Positions 24,700 to 33,645 are shown, counted from the stretch's first letter. The stretch is DNA of 34,891 nt from an uncultured Prolixibacteraceae bacterium (GCA_913063265.1 CAJXZG010000058.1:1-34891); one strand, 5' to 3'. Numbers and translations: made by a program. The notes: generated by a model not told the origin, from the sequence alone.

Positions 24700-25199
24700 T
24701 TAGAATTCTGTTAAAATATGCCATTATGTTTGTATCTCTGGTTTTAATCCAGGTACTGATTTTTAATCAGGTGCAGTTCAATGGCTTTTTTAATCCATAT
24801 GTCTATATACTATTTGTAATTCTGCTTCCTTTGAGCACTCCACGGTATGCAATATTAATACTTGGTTTTTTCCTGGGACTTGTTATCGATATTTTTACGA
24901 ATAGCCTGGGTATTCACGCAGCAGCAACAGTTTTTATTGCTTATGCAAGATCCCTTGTAATCAGATTGATTTCTAACCGGGAGGATGACAGAAGTGATTA
25001 TCCCGGATTAAAACAAAATTCTTTGGTGTGGTTTGTCAGGTATGTTTCAATAATGGTTGTTCTGCACCATGTATTTTTGTTTTATATTGAGGTATTTACA
25101 TTGGCAAATTTCTTTAATACATTTTATCGGGCAATTCTCAGTTCAATTTTTTCAATTATTGTTATAGTTTTAAGTCAGTTTTTGGTTTTTAGAGATTAA
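24696..25199 (+). CDS. mreD: Rod shape-determining protein MreD
   Basis: 167 residues, almost entirely hydrophobic with about five membrane helices, as usual for MreD, an inner-membrane partner of MreC. Typical features are the Phe-Asn-Pro-Tyr-Val-Tyr-Ile-Leu-Phe segment in the second helix region and Gly-Leu-Val-Ile-Asp-Ile-Phe near 60-66. Sequence conservation is low in this family, so position between mreC (four-base overlap) and mrdA (9-base gap) is important evidence. Confidence 0.93.
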   Translation: MIRILLKYAIMFVSLVLIQVLIFNQVQFNGFFNPYVYILFVILLPLSTPRYAILILGFFLGLVIDIFTNSLGIHAAATVFIAYARSLVIRLISNREDDRSDYPGLKQNSLVWFVRYVSIMVVLHHVFLFYIEVFTLANFFNTFYRAILSSIFSIIVIVLSQFLVFRD

Positions 25200-25208
25200 T
25201 TTTAAAAC

Positions 25209-27023
25209 GTGGACATTTTTTCAAAAAGAAAATACCTGGTTATTGCAATATTTCTTGCAGCCGGAACAGTATTTCTGATTAAATTATTTGGTTTACAGGT
25301 AATGGATTCGAAGTACAAGGTATCGGCTACAAATAATGTATTACGCGAAATTGTACAATATCCTGCCCGCGGTCTGGTGTACGACAGAAATGGTACCTTA
25401 ATGGTATTTAATAAACCTGCTTACGATTTATTAATTACACCTCGCGAAGTAGAGGCTTTTGATACAACCGCCTTTTGTAAGTTACTTGAAATTTCAAAAG
25501 AAGAACTAAACGCAGGAATTCAAAAAGCCAGGGAGTATTCCACTTATAAACCATCTATTCTTATCAAACAAATTCCCCCGGAAAGTTTTGCCTACCTTCA
25601 GGAACAATTGTACAAATTCAAAGGATTTCATACACAATCTAGAACACTAAGAGAATATGCACATTCCTCTGCAGCTCATGTTTTAGGTTATGTAAGCGAG
25701 GTAAACGATAATGATATTAACAGAGATGAGTATTACAAACCAGGAGATTATATTGGTGCCAGCGGGATTGAAAAAACCTATGAAAATCAACTAAGAGGAG
25801 TTAAGGGGATTAAAAAACAATTAGTTGATGTACATAACCGAATTCAGGGAAGTTATTTAAATGGTGCAGAAGATATTCCTGCACAGATTGGGAAGGATAT
25901 CATATCAACACTGGATGCCGATTTGCAGATTTATGCCGAACAGCTTTTTCGGAATAAACGGGGTGGGGTAGTGGCAATAGAACCCTCAACAGGAGAAGTG
26001 CTGGCCTTGGTTAGTGCGCCAACCTATGATCCCGGATTATTGGTTGGACGGGTTAGGGGAACAAACTACAATATCCTTTTAAGGGATACGCTAAAACCAC
26101 TTTTTAACAGAGCCACTCAAGCTAAATATCCTCCAGGCTCAACATTTAAATTAATTAATACTTTGGTTGGACTGGAAACAGGTGCTATTACAACAAATTC
26201 GCGATTTTCATGTTACGGAAAATCAACAACTCCCATACGTTGTACACACAATCATGTTTCTCCTGCCGATGTGGTGGATGCCATACGCGAATCCTGTAAT
26301 CCGTTCTTATGGAACACTTTCCGGGCTACAATAAGAAAATACAACAGTACTGCTGAAGGTTTTAATGTATGGCGTGAATATGTGGCCAGCTTTGGGATTG
26401 GCCAGATTTTGAGTAGTGATTTTCCTAATGCTTTATCAGGTAATTTACCAAAAGAATCCTTATACAACGGAATTTACGGATCAGGACGTTGGAGTCCACT
26501 TACTATTCGTTCTTTGGCAATCGGGCAGGGTGAACTTGGCGCAACGCCGCTTCAAATGGCAAACGTTGCTGCAGCCATTGCAAACCGGGGATATTATTAC
26601 CCGCCGCATCTAATAAAGGAGATCGAAAATGATACAATTCCAGGAAGTTTTAAAAAAAGGAGAAATACAAAAATATCTCCTGTAAATTTTGAGCCTATCA
26701 TTGAAGGAATGGAACAGGTAGTTAACGGAAATTTAAATGCAACAATAGGTGTTCCGGGACTACAAATGTGTGGTAAAACCGGAACGGTTGAGAATAATCA
26801 AGGCTCTGATCACTCGGTTTTTACAGCTTTTGCACCAAAAGAAAATCCCAAAATAGCCATTTTTGTTTATGTCGAAAATGGAGTTTGGGGATCGAGATAT
26901 GCTGCTCCAATGGCGAGTTTGATGGTTGAACAATATTTAAATGATACCATTGCTGCCAAAAGAAAATGGGTGGAAAAAAGAATGCTGGATGCCAATTTAT
27001 TAAACCCAAATCAGCCCAAGTAA
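25209..27023 (+). CDS. mrdA: Penicillin-binding protein 2 (elongasome transpeptidase)
   Basis: 604 residues, starting at GTG nine bases after mreD. One N-terminal membrane helix (about 10-27), a PBP dimerisation/pedestal domain (about 50-220, including Pro-Ala-Arg-Gly-Leu-Val-Tyr-Asp-Arg-Asn-Gly) and a transpeptidase domain (about 250-580). Active-site motifs are complete: Ser311 in Ser-Thr-Phe-Lys, Ser362-Cys-Asn, and Lys523-Thr-Gly. It crosslinks peptidoglycan during side-wall growth and pairs with the glycosyltransferase RodA, which begins one base after its stop codon. Confidence 0.96.
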   Translation: MDIFSKRKYLVIAIFLAAGTVFLIKLFGLQVMDSKYKVSATNNVLREIVQYPARGLVYDRNGTLMVFNKPAYDLLITPREVEAFDTTAFCKLLEISKEELNAGIQKAREYSTYKPSILIKQIPPESFAYLQEQLYKFKGFHTQSRTLREYAHSSAAHVLGYVSEVNDNDINRDEYYKPGDYIGASGIEKTYENQLRGVKGIKKQLVDVHNRIQGSYLNGAEDIPAQIGKDIISTLDADLQIYAEQLFRNKRGGVVAIEPSTGEVLALVSAPTYDPGLLVGRVRGTNYNILLRDTLKPLFNRATQAKYPPGSTFKLINTLVGLETGAITTNSRFSCYGKSTTPIRCTHNHVSPADVVDAIRESCNPFLWNTFRATIRKYNSTAEGFNVWREYVASFGIGQILSSDFPNALSGNLPKESLYNGIYGSGRWSPLTIRSLAIGQGELGATPLQMANVAAAIANRGYYYPPHLIKEIENDTIPGSFKKRRNTKISPVNFEPIIEGMEQVVNGNLNATIGVPGLQMCGKTGTVENNQGSDHSVFTAFAPKENPKIAIFVYVENGVWGSRYAAPMASLMVEQYLNDTIAAKRKWVEKRMLDANLLNPNQPK

Positions 27024-27024
27024 T

Positions 27025-28446
27025 ATGCCAAAAAGAAACAGCCTGTGGGCAAACATAGATTGGATAACTGTAATTCTATTTGTTACCTTAATGCTGTTGG
27101 GCTGGGTAAATATATATTCATCAGTATTCGATCAGGAACACCAAAGTATTTTTGATACAAGCCAGAGATATGGTAAACAATTAATTTGGATTGGTGCAGC
27201 GCTGGTAATTGCTTTTGTAATTCTTATTATCGAATCCAATTTTTACGTTTTCTTCTCGTACATTATTTATGGTACAATTATTTTACTGCTTATTCTTGTG
27301 CTTTTTATAGGTGTTGAAATAAATGGGCAGACCGCTTGGTTTATGGTCGGATCTTTTAGAATACAACCCTCGGAGTTTGGCAAATTTGCCACCGCACTGG
27401 CTTTGGCGAACTATATGAATACACATGGATTTAAACTTCAAAAGCTAAAATCTTTGGCAATTGTTTCATTAATTATCTTAACCCCGGCAGCACTCATTCT
27501 CTTACAAAATGATACCGGTTCTGCGCTGGTTTATTTTTCATTTGTTCTGGTTTTATATCGCGAAGGGCTTTCAGGAGTTGTGTTGTTTTTTGGAGCGTTA
27601 ATGATAGTTTTATTTATTCTGTCCCTGGTGGTTTCAAATCTGGTTTTGGCACTTATTTTATTGGGAATTGCATTAATTGCATTTTTTGTGCTTAATCCAA
27701 AATTCAAACAGTTTTTAAGAATCCCGGTATTTTACATGGCATCATTTTTATTTCTGTTTATTGTCAATTTGATACTTGGGAAAAAATATGAGATTTCTTT
27801 TTTAATAAGTATTGCATCTGTTGTAGGTACACTAATAGTTTTGGGTTATAGTTTCAGAAAAAGATTGAAATATTTTGCCATCATTTGTTATATCTTTTTA
27901 GGTTCAATAATTTTTACTTTCTCTGTCGATTATGTTTTTAATAATATACTTGGTGCACATCAACAAGCCCGTATTAATGAACTGCTGGGAATCAAATCCG
28001 ATCCGCTTGGAGCAGGGTACAATGTAAATCAAAGTAAAATTGCAATAGGCTCAGGAGGAGTATGGGGGAAAGGATTTTTAAACGGGACACAAACTAAATT
28101 TGATTTTGTACCTGAACAGGATACTGATTTTATTTTTTGTACAGTTGGTGAAGAATGGGGATTTGCCGGTTCAATATTGGTAATTGGACTTTTTATGATC
28201 TTTTTAACCAGGTTGATTTGGTTGGCAGAACGACAGCGATCAGGATTTTCAAGAATTTATGGTTATTCGGTTGCGGTAATTTTGTTTTTCCATTTTTTTG
28301 TAAATATTGGAATGACTATCGGGATCATGCCGGTTATTGGAATTCCTTTGCCTTTTTTTAGTTACGGTGGTTCCTCTTTGTGGTCGTTTACAATTTTGTT
28401 GTTTATTTTTATTCGACTGGATGCCAGCCGGTACGAAAAATTTTAA
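27025..28446 (+). CDS. rodA: Rod shape-determining protein RodA (SEDS glycosyltransferase)
   Basis: 473 residues, longer than the about 370 of E. coli RodA because of additional hydrophobic segments in the middle (about 190-310), as in other Bacteroidota. About ten or more membrane helices. The SEDS signature region Pro-Glu-Gln-Asp-Thr-Asp-Phe-Ile-Phe (about 354-362) followed by Gly-Glu-Glu-Trp-Gly-Phe, and Gln-Pro-Ser-Glu-Phe-Gly-Lys (about 113-119), are conserved. It polymerises lipid II into glycan strands with PBP2. Last gene of the operon; it ends one base before the convergent acpH-like stop codon. Confidence 0.95.
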   Translation: MPKRNSLWANIDWITVILFVTLMLLGWVNIYSSVFDQEHQSIFDTSQRYGKQLIWIGAALVIAFVILIIESNFYVFFSYIIYGTIILLLILVLFIGVEINGQTAWFMVGSFRIQPSEFGKFATALALANYMNTHGFKLQKLKSLAIVSLIILTPAALILLQNDTGSALVYFSFVLVLYREGLSGVVLFFGALMIVLFILSLVVSNLVLALILLGIALIAFFVLNPKFKQFLRIPVFYMASFLFLFIVNLILGKKYEISFLISIASVVGTLIVLGYSFRKRLKYFAIICYIFLGSIIFTFSVDYVFNNILGAHQQARINELLGIKSDPLGAGYNVNQSKIAIGSGGVWGKGFLNGTQTKFDFVPEQDTDFIFCTVGEEWGFAGSILVIGLFMIFLTRLIWLAERQRSGFSRIYGYSVAVILFFHFFVNIGMTIGIMPVIGIPLPFFSYGGSSLWSFTILLFIFIRLDASRYEKF

Positions 28447-28447
28447 T

Positions 28448-29065
28448 TCATTTTGAAACAATCGAAACCTCAGGAATACTTATATCAAGCTGATGTTTTT
28501 GGTTTACGAATTCTATCATATCAAGCATAAATTCTCTAAAATTTGTCTCAAAATATTTGTCCTTTTCTTTTACTGTCTTTTTTACAAAGTCAGATTTTTC
28601 AGGCAAAGAACTGTAGTTGCTCATTATTTTAAGCGACTGAATTATTCCGTTCATTGAAGCATAAGACTCCAGTCTTCTGTTTTGGATGAGGAAAGGCAGA
28701 AAACCCTGAACACGCATCGGTAACTTTCTGAAATTTTGTAACAAAATGGCATGCGAACGTTTGGCAAAATTTCTTAAAGTGGAATCGTGATACAAATGCC
28801 AGTTTTTAGCCAGGTAATGATCGTATAAAAAATCAATTATTATTCCCGAATAGAGGCCATACTCTTTTCTAAACAGCATTTTTGCTTCTCTGAATTTAGG
28901 ATGGGCGTCAGTAAAGGAATCAATTTTGCGATGTAGTAATATACCTTTTTTGATTTCTTCAGGATATTTATCCCAGTCACGACCTTTCACATAATCGCCT
29001 ATAAAATTGCCAACTAAAGTTCGTTCGTTGGTACCTGATAAATACATATGTGCCAAATAATTCAT
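28448..29065 (-). CDS. Acyl carrier protein phosphodiesterase family protein (AcpH-like)
   Basis: 205 residues, cytoplasmic. The start Met-Asn-Tyr-Leu-Ala-His and the following Gly-Asn-Phe-Ile-Gly-Asp-Tyr-Val-Lys-Gly match the ACP_PD (formerly DUF479) family. The His-Arg-Lys-Ile-Asp-Ser-Phe-Thr-Asp-Ala-His-Pro block (about 45-56) and Asp-Phe-Leu-Tyr-Asp-His-Tyr-Leu-Ala (about 78-86) provide the HD-like metal site. E. coli AcpH removes 4'-phosphopantetheine from holo-ACP; whether Bacteroidota members do the same is less certain. Convergent with rodA with a single base between stop codons, so the two transcripts must overlap at their 3' ends. Confidence 0.85.
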   Translation of the reverse strand: MNYLAHMYLSGTNERTLVGNFIGDYVKGRDWDKYPEEIKKGILLHRKIDSFTDAHPKFREAKMLFRKEYGLYSGIIIDFLYDHYLAKNWHLYHDSTLRNFAKRSHAILLQNFRKLPMRVQGFLPFLIQNRRLESYASMNGIIQSLKIMSNYSSLPEKSDFVKKTVKEKDKYFETNFREFMLDMIEFVNQKHQLDISIPEVSIVSK

Positions 29066-29287
29066 CGTTTAAAAGAACGCTTTAAACCACTATTTGTTTT
29101 AAATGGAGTTATTAAAAGATTTTGCATTCGTAAAAAAATAATTAAAGTTTAAAATGTTTCACCTATGCTATCGGACAAAAAAAAGATTTCACGATGTGCA
29201 TCCGAATTATAAGTTCAGTATGCATTTTTTGTATTGTTATAAACCAAAATCGACAATTTTAAATGCGGTTGCACAAAAAGAACTCCT

Positions 29288-31045
29288 TTAATGTGCAATC
29301 ATAAATTGCCGGTTTAACTGTTTTGAATTATCTATTGTAAGTCGTCCTGTATAAATACCGTTTTCCAGGTTAGATAGGTTTATTCCGATTAGGTTTTCAC
29401 CTGAAATTTTACCGCTTAATTCCTTTTGAGCAACAATCTGACCCTTTAAATTGATAATTGAAAGCGTAATTTTTTCGGTTGTATTAACATTGAAACGAAA
29501 ATTTGTTACTCCGGAAGTTGGATTAGGATAAATATTTAATTCTGGATTATTCAGTTCATTCATATCAGTGCTAACTGAAAGATTAGTTGTGAATTCCACA
29601 CAATTCCCATATTGAGTGCCAGCCGAATTGGTGGCAAACGAACGGACATAATAGGTTACACCTTCCACAAGTCCGTTTATTTCAGATTGAAATAAACCGG
29701 TGCCCGGATCTTCTGCAATAACATTGTCCCTGTAATTAGGATTGTAAAACGTTCCCCATACAAATCCCTGGGTTATAATTTCTCCTCCGCCATCATCAAT
29801 AACATTTCCCGAAACTGTTACGCCAGAAGACGAATTCCGGTTTTGAAAAACTGTTGTTACAATTGGAAAAAGAACGATTCCCTTTTGATAAGCATACGAT
29901 TCCATTAAGGCTTTTCGAATCTTGTCTCCTTCAATATAATGGTAATAAACCAGGCCAACAACCAATTGAGCAACCTGCCTGGGAGTTGCAGCGACACCAG
30001 GCGTTTTTGCCCTGTCGTACTGACTTTTCAGAAAACTGCTAACACTTAAATTTTGGTTATCAAGGTTCAGACTTTTTAAACCATAAAGAATATCATATCC
30101 GGTCATTTGCAATAATACCCTGACCATCCTTTTTTCGATACTGTCAACAAGGTAAGGACTATTTACATCCAATAAGCCATCGCTGGTCATTAATCTGTCA
30201 AAATCATTACAAAAATTTTCAACGTCGATATCACTGTAACCATAATTGTTTAATAAATGTAAGTAGTTGGAATGTACCTGTTTAATGGAATTGAACAAAC
30301 TATTGTCTCCGCGAAGGTATCTGTTAATTACTGCAATTCTGAATTCATCGAACTTTGAAAGTTGGATACCTTGATAAAAAGAAAGCTCTGCATTTGCCGC
30401 GACAATTGAATCGTATTTGGTACTTAATAATTCTTCCTGAATATCCTGGTAAACTGTGTCGAAGTTGTTAAAGTCAAATGTTACTGCGAACATCATATTT
30501 TGCATTGTATCAAGCATTGCTTTTATCTGTGCAGCATCAAATCCACTTTTTACCTCCAATTCATTAAGCGTTTCAGGATTTTTCGTGGAAAGAATGTCTG
30601 AAGCCGATTCTTTATTTACTGTTGGTGCAATTTGTGATTCACAGTCAACAACTTGCCCCTTGTTATAACAAGTTGTTTCCACATGTCCGTCGGCATAGGT
30701 TTTAGTAGAAATTCCATGTCGTCTATCATCAACCATATTTACCTCTTCAGTTGATATAATTTCCATTTCCGGATAACTTTTCATTGTTATGGTTACCTTA
30801 CCTTGCCACCATTCTATATTATCTTGTTTGCCTGTTGTAATCTTGGTATAATCAATATGTTGTTCAACAACTTCAAACTTGCTATCTCCCAAAGATGTTC
30901 TCTTCTCAAGTGTTTCATTATAAAAAATACTATATAAAAATGCTGTTGTGTTAATTGAGCCTAAAGCAAACCAGACAAAAACTCCGAAAATGATTGCTGA
31001 TATAGTTGATTTCCAGGATGTTTTGTTAAGTCTTTTCTTTTTCAT
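29288..31045 (-). CDS. Large T9SS cargo protein of unknown function
   Basis: 585 residues. N-terminus: 12 residues rich in Lys/Arg, then a hydrophobic stretch (about 14-42) longer than a normal signal peptide, possibly an uncleaved anchor. Residues 50-140 are beta-like with a close Cys pair (126 and 135). Residues 150-390 are mostly helical and not recognised. Residues 395-488 form a fibronectin-like beta unit common in Bacteroidota surface proteins (Gly-Phe-Val-Trp-Gly ... Tyr-Tyr-Val-Arg-Ser-Phe-Ala-Thr-Asn). Residues 503-585 are a type A T9SS sorting domain (Ile-Tyr-Pro-Asn-Pro-Thr-Ser-Gly at 505-512, Gly-Ile-Tyr-Thr-Gly near 563). Secretion to the surface is well supported; function is not. 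Stand-alone gene with long non-coding flanks. Confidence 0.7.
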   Translation of the reverse strand: MKKKRLNKTSWKSTISAIIFGVFVWFALGSINTTAFLYSIFYNETLEKRTSLGDSKFEVVEQHIDYTKITTGKQDNIEWWQGKVTITMKSYPEMEIISTEEVNMVDDRRHGISTKTYADGHVETTCYNKGQVVDCESQIAPTVNKESASDILSTKNPETLNELEVKSGFDAAQIKAMLDTMQNMMFAVTFDFNNFDTVYQDIQEELLSTKYDSIVAANAELSFYQGIQLSKFDEFRIAVINRYLRGDNSLFNSIKQVHSNYLHLLNNYGYSDIDVENFCNDFDRLMTSDGLLDVNSPYLVDSIEKRMVRVLLQMTGYDILYGLKSLNLDNQNLSVSSFLKSQYDRAKTPGVAATPRQVAQLVVGLVYYHYIEGDKIRKALMESYAYQKGIVLFPIVTTVFQNRNSSSGVTVSGNVIDDGGGEIITQGFVWGTFYNPNYRDNVIAEDPGTGLFQSEINGLVEGVTYYVRSFATNSAGTQYGNCVEFTTNLSVSTDMNELNNPELNIYPNPTSGVTNFRFNVNTTEKITLSIINLKGQIVAQKELSGKISGENLIGINLSNLENGIYTGRLTIDNSKQLNRQFMIAH

Positions 31046-31718
31046 GGCAATTTAAATTAAGAATAATCCTCTTTACAAATGAGTAGGTAAACAAATGGTA
31101 ATTTATTTTTTCCTGTTTTTTTAGAACTTGTACACGTGGTTTATTCAATTAAAACTTTTAAATAAACATTCGTATTTTCGCTGTTCAATTAGAACGTAGA
31201 ACATTTGGTATTATCATAACTGGTATAAAGAAAATTTACATTTATACTATATTTCATACTAAAAGGTATGAATATTTATTATAAAATCAAAAAATTGATA
31301 ATTTGGATAAAATTAATGTCAACGGCCTCCACAAACTTTTAACCTTTCTGATTCTTTTCCGGAGTTTGTAAACAAGAAAATGATGTTTCATTTAATTCAA
31401 AATCAATACATAAAAATGAATATCTTTTTTATTCTATTTTTATTTTCAATCCGGCTCTTTGTATAAAAAATTCTGAACAGAAAGAAAAACGGGAATTAAT
31501 AATTTAACTCAGTTTATATTCAATTAAAATAAATATGAAATTTCAAGTTTGTGCAATTAAAATTCTGGTTACCAATAAGTCAGTTTTGAAATCCGATTTA
31601 TCATATGATATTTCAAATTTTTGGCAGATAGGAAAACATAATTTTATTCAAATTATACTTATTAATTGACTTGAATCAATTCTATTATTTTTTAATTTTG
31701 CGATTCTTAAAAACAAAA
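31046..31718. other. Long AT-rich intergenic region with palindromes
   Basis: These 673 bases between two divergent genes hold no convincing gene or RNA. Structures seen: perfect palindromes TGAAATTTCA (31536-31545) and TATCATATGATA (31599-31610), the latter flanked by the inverted pair TTTGAAAT (31585-31592) and ATTTCAAA (31610-31617). There is also an ACAAACT/AGTTTGT inverted pair near 31332-31371. Repeated TGAAAT/ATTTCA half-sites suggest an operator region, but no regulator is identified. Confidence 0.5.
31671..31700 (+). promoter_or_regulatory. Promoter of the PfkB-family gene
   Basis: TTG at 31671-31673, a 19-base spacer and TAATTTTG at 31693-31700 match the Bacteroidota promoter form (TTTG-N19-21-TAnnTTTG), with a perfect -7 box. 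The ATG at 31719 follows 18 bases later. This argues against a longer reading that would begin at 31671 within the promoter. Confidence 0.6.
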
Positions 31719-32627
31719 ATGAAGAAAAAGATTGTAGCATTTGGAGAAGTAGTTTGGGATATGTTACCAAATGAGAAAGTGCTTGGAGGTACTCCTTCTA
31801 ATCTTGTTTTTCGTTGCAATTCTCTGGGAGAGAATGGATTCCTGCTTTCTCGGATTGGTGATGACGATTTTGGAAATGAAGCTTTGGATAAACTAAAGGA
31901 ATTAAATATATCTGATGATAATGTTCAGTTAGATACAGAGTTTCCTACAGGTACCGTGCACATCTCTTTTGAAAATGATTATGATTCCCGCTATATTGTT
32001 ACTCCCGATGTTGCATTCGACCACATTGAATTTTCGGCTGAAGCGTTAAAATTGGTAAGAAATGCCGATTGTTTGTTTTATGGATTGTTGCCCCAACGTT
32101 TTGGCCTGTCAAAAAATACTCTTCGGGAATTGTTAAAAGAGTCGCCAAAATCAATTCACTTTTTTGACTTGAAATTATTTGAACATTTTTTTGATGTTAT
32201 CGTTGTAGAACGCTTATTGAAAAGTTCAAATTTGGTACGTATTAAAGAAAAAGAGATTGATTTTTTGAGTAAAGAGCTGGGACTTAAGAATGATGATTTA
32301 AACACTTTTTGTTTGAATCTTTGTAAAAAATATAAAATTGATTTAATCCTGATAACCCGTGGTCATAATGGAGTTTTTGCTTTTCATCATAGCAAAGGTG
32401 CTTTTCATGATTCGGGATACCAAATTGAAGTTAAAGACAATGTAGGATCAGGAATGGCTTTTTGTGCAGGCTTTTTACATTACTATCTGGATAAAAAACC
32501 AATTCAGGTAGCACTGAATTTTGGCAATGCTGCCGGTGCTCTCAATACAACAAAGTTGGGTGCAACTTCCTATTTTGATAAAAAGGATGTACTCGATTTT
32601 ATGAAGAATACACCCAAAAACCAATAA
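31719..32627 (+). CDS. PfkB-family carbohydrate kinase homologue lacking the catalytic Asp
   Basis: 302 residues from the ATG at 31719. The fold signature is clear: Phe-Gly-Glu-Val-Val-Trp-Asp-Met at the start, Gly-Gly-Thr-Pro-Ser-Asn at about 24-29, Ser-Arg-Ile-Gly-Asp-Asp-Asp-Phe-Gly at about 44-52, and a C-terminal Asn-Ala-Ala-Gly-Ala. This resembles Bacteroidota fructokinase-like proteins. But the anion-hole motif normally Gly-Ala/Ser-Gly-Asp reads Gly-Ser-Gly-Met (243-246), so the catalytic base is Met246. The usual Asp-x-Asn-Leu-Arg reads Asp-Leu-Lys-Leu-Phe (150-154), and Lys-Leu-Asn-x-x-Glu reads Arg-Ile-Lys-Glu-Lys-Glu (174-179). The frame is intact over full length, so it is not an obvious pseudogene; a non-catalytic or altered role is possible. 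A DUF1338 gene follows. Confidence 0.8.
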   Translation: MKKKIVAFGEVVWDMLPNEKVLGGTPSNLVFRCNSLGENGFLLSRIGDDDFGNEALDKLKELNISDDNVQLDTEFPTGTVHISFENDYDSRYIVTPDVAFDHIEFSAEALKLVRNADCLFYGLLPQRFGLSKNTLRELLKESPKSIHFFDLKLFEHFFDVIVVERLLKSSNLVRIKEKEIDFLSKELGLKNDDLNTFCLNLCKKYKIDLILITRGHNGVFAFHHSKGAFHDSGYQIEVKDNVGSGMAFCAGFLHYYLDKKPIQVALNFGNAAGALNTTKLGATSYFDKKDVLDFMKNTPKNQ

Positions 32628-32721
32628 TCAAAGTAACTTTTTTCAAAATAACAATACTGTAAAACATCTTTGTTCTGGTAACTAAGCCTGAGGATTTTCA
32701 GTTTAACTAATTAAAAAAGAT

Positions 32722-33645
32722 ATGAAAACCTCAAGAAAGGAAATTACACGTTTGCTATTTGATACATTATGGGGAAAGTATATCGAAAGGGTGTCATATG
32801 CAAAGAAATATTCCGACTTAGTAATAAAGAAAGGTGGTAAAATTGTTTTTGATCACATTGCTTTCCGGACCCTAAATTCACATACAGGTGAACAACCCGA
32901 AGGAATCAGGGCAATAAAACATATTCTGAATTTTCTGGATTACAAACCTGTTTCGGAATACAATTTCAGCAAAAAGAAACTGAAAGCCTTTCATTTTGAA
33001 CATCCCGATGAATTGTTCCCAAAAATATTTGTTAGTCAACTTGAGGTAAGCAAATTACCGGGATGGGCACAAACTGCTATAAACAAAACTGTTAAGAATA
33101 CTCCATATTTATTGTCCGACAGAAGTATTGGGCTGTTAAGATCATTGGAGGAAAATGGTGATTTACCCGTAGAAGCTGCAGAATATCTAATAAAAGATTT
33201 GGTTCAGTATTTCCGCAGGCCATGGAATATTCCACAAAAAGACGATGTTTTAAAAATTAACGATGTAACACAATACGGTGCCTGGGTTTTATTACATGGA
33301 AATTCAGTTAATCATTTTGCTGCATACATTAATTATCAGAACGTAAAAGAATGGCCCGATTTAGAGACAACATGCAAAGGATTGGCAAATTCAGGAATTC
33401 CAATGAAAGAAGAGATTGAAGGAGAAAGAGGATCCAAACTACGTCAATCGGCAACACAAGCTGTTAAGGAAGAAGTAAAGGTAAAAACCGATGGTGGTAT
33501 TGAAAAAATTACCTGGACATCTGCATATCTTGAATTAACGGAACGAAATCATTTTACTGAAAACGGAACCACCAAATTATTTACCGGATTTTTAGGAGCA
33601 CAGGCAACTCACCTTTTTGATATGACTCAAACTCACGACAATTAG
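32722..33645 (+). CDS. DUF1338 family protein (2-oxoadipate dioxygenase/decarboxylase-like)
   Basis: 307 residues, cytoplasmic, vicinal-oxygen-chelate-like fold. The DUF1338 family includes HglS of Pseudomonas putida, an Fe(II) enzyme that converts 2-oxoadipate to 2-hydroxyglutarate in D-lysine breakdown. The family start signature Phe-Asp-His-Ile-Ala-Phe-Arg-Thr is at 43-50, giving metal ligand His45 and substrate Arg49. A second His is in Asn-His-Phe-Ala-Ala-Tyr-Ile-Asn (His198), and a Glu ligand is probably in Tyr-Leu-Glu-Leu (Glu271). No lysine-catabolism genes are nearby, so the substrate may differ. It begins 94 bases after the PfkB-like gene on the same strand and might be co-transcribed. 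Confidence 0.82.
   Translation: MKTSRKEITRLLFDTLWGKYIERVSYAKKYSDLVIKKGGKIVFDHIAFRTLNSHTGEQPEGIRAIKHILNFLDYKPVSEYNFSKKKLKAFHFEHPDELFPKIFVSQLEVSKLPGWAQTAINKTVKNTPYLLSDRSIGLLRSLEENGDLPVEAAEYLIKDLVQYFRRPWNIPQKDDVLKINDVTQYGAWVLLHGNSVNHFAAYINYQNVKEWPDLETTCKGLANSGIPMKEEIEGERGSKLRQSATQAVKEEVKVKTDGGIEKITWTSAYLELTERNHFTENGTTKLFTGFLGAQATHLFDMTQTHDN

Noticed and set aside
31416..31466. A 16-codon reading that looks like the start of a signal peptide, followed in another frame by a short Lys/Glu-rich stretch
   Set aside because: Too short, needs a frameshift to continue, and lies in AT-rich DNA where hydrophobic Phe/Ile/Leu runs arise by chance.
31671..31718. N-terminal extension of 16 codons for the PfkB-like protein
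   Set aside because: It covers a good promoter; the family normally begins at the Met-Lys-Lys-Lys-Ile-Val-Ala-Phe-Gly-Glu start at 31719.
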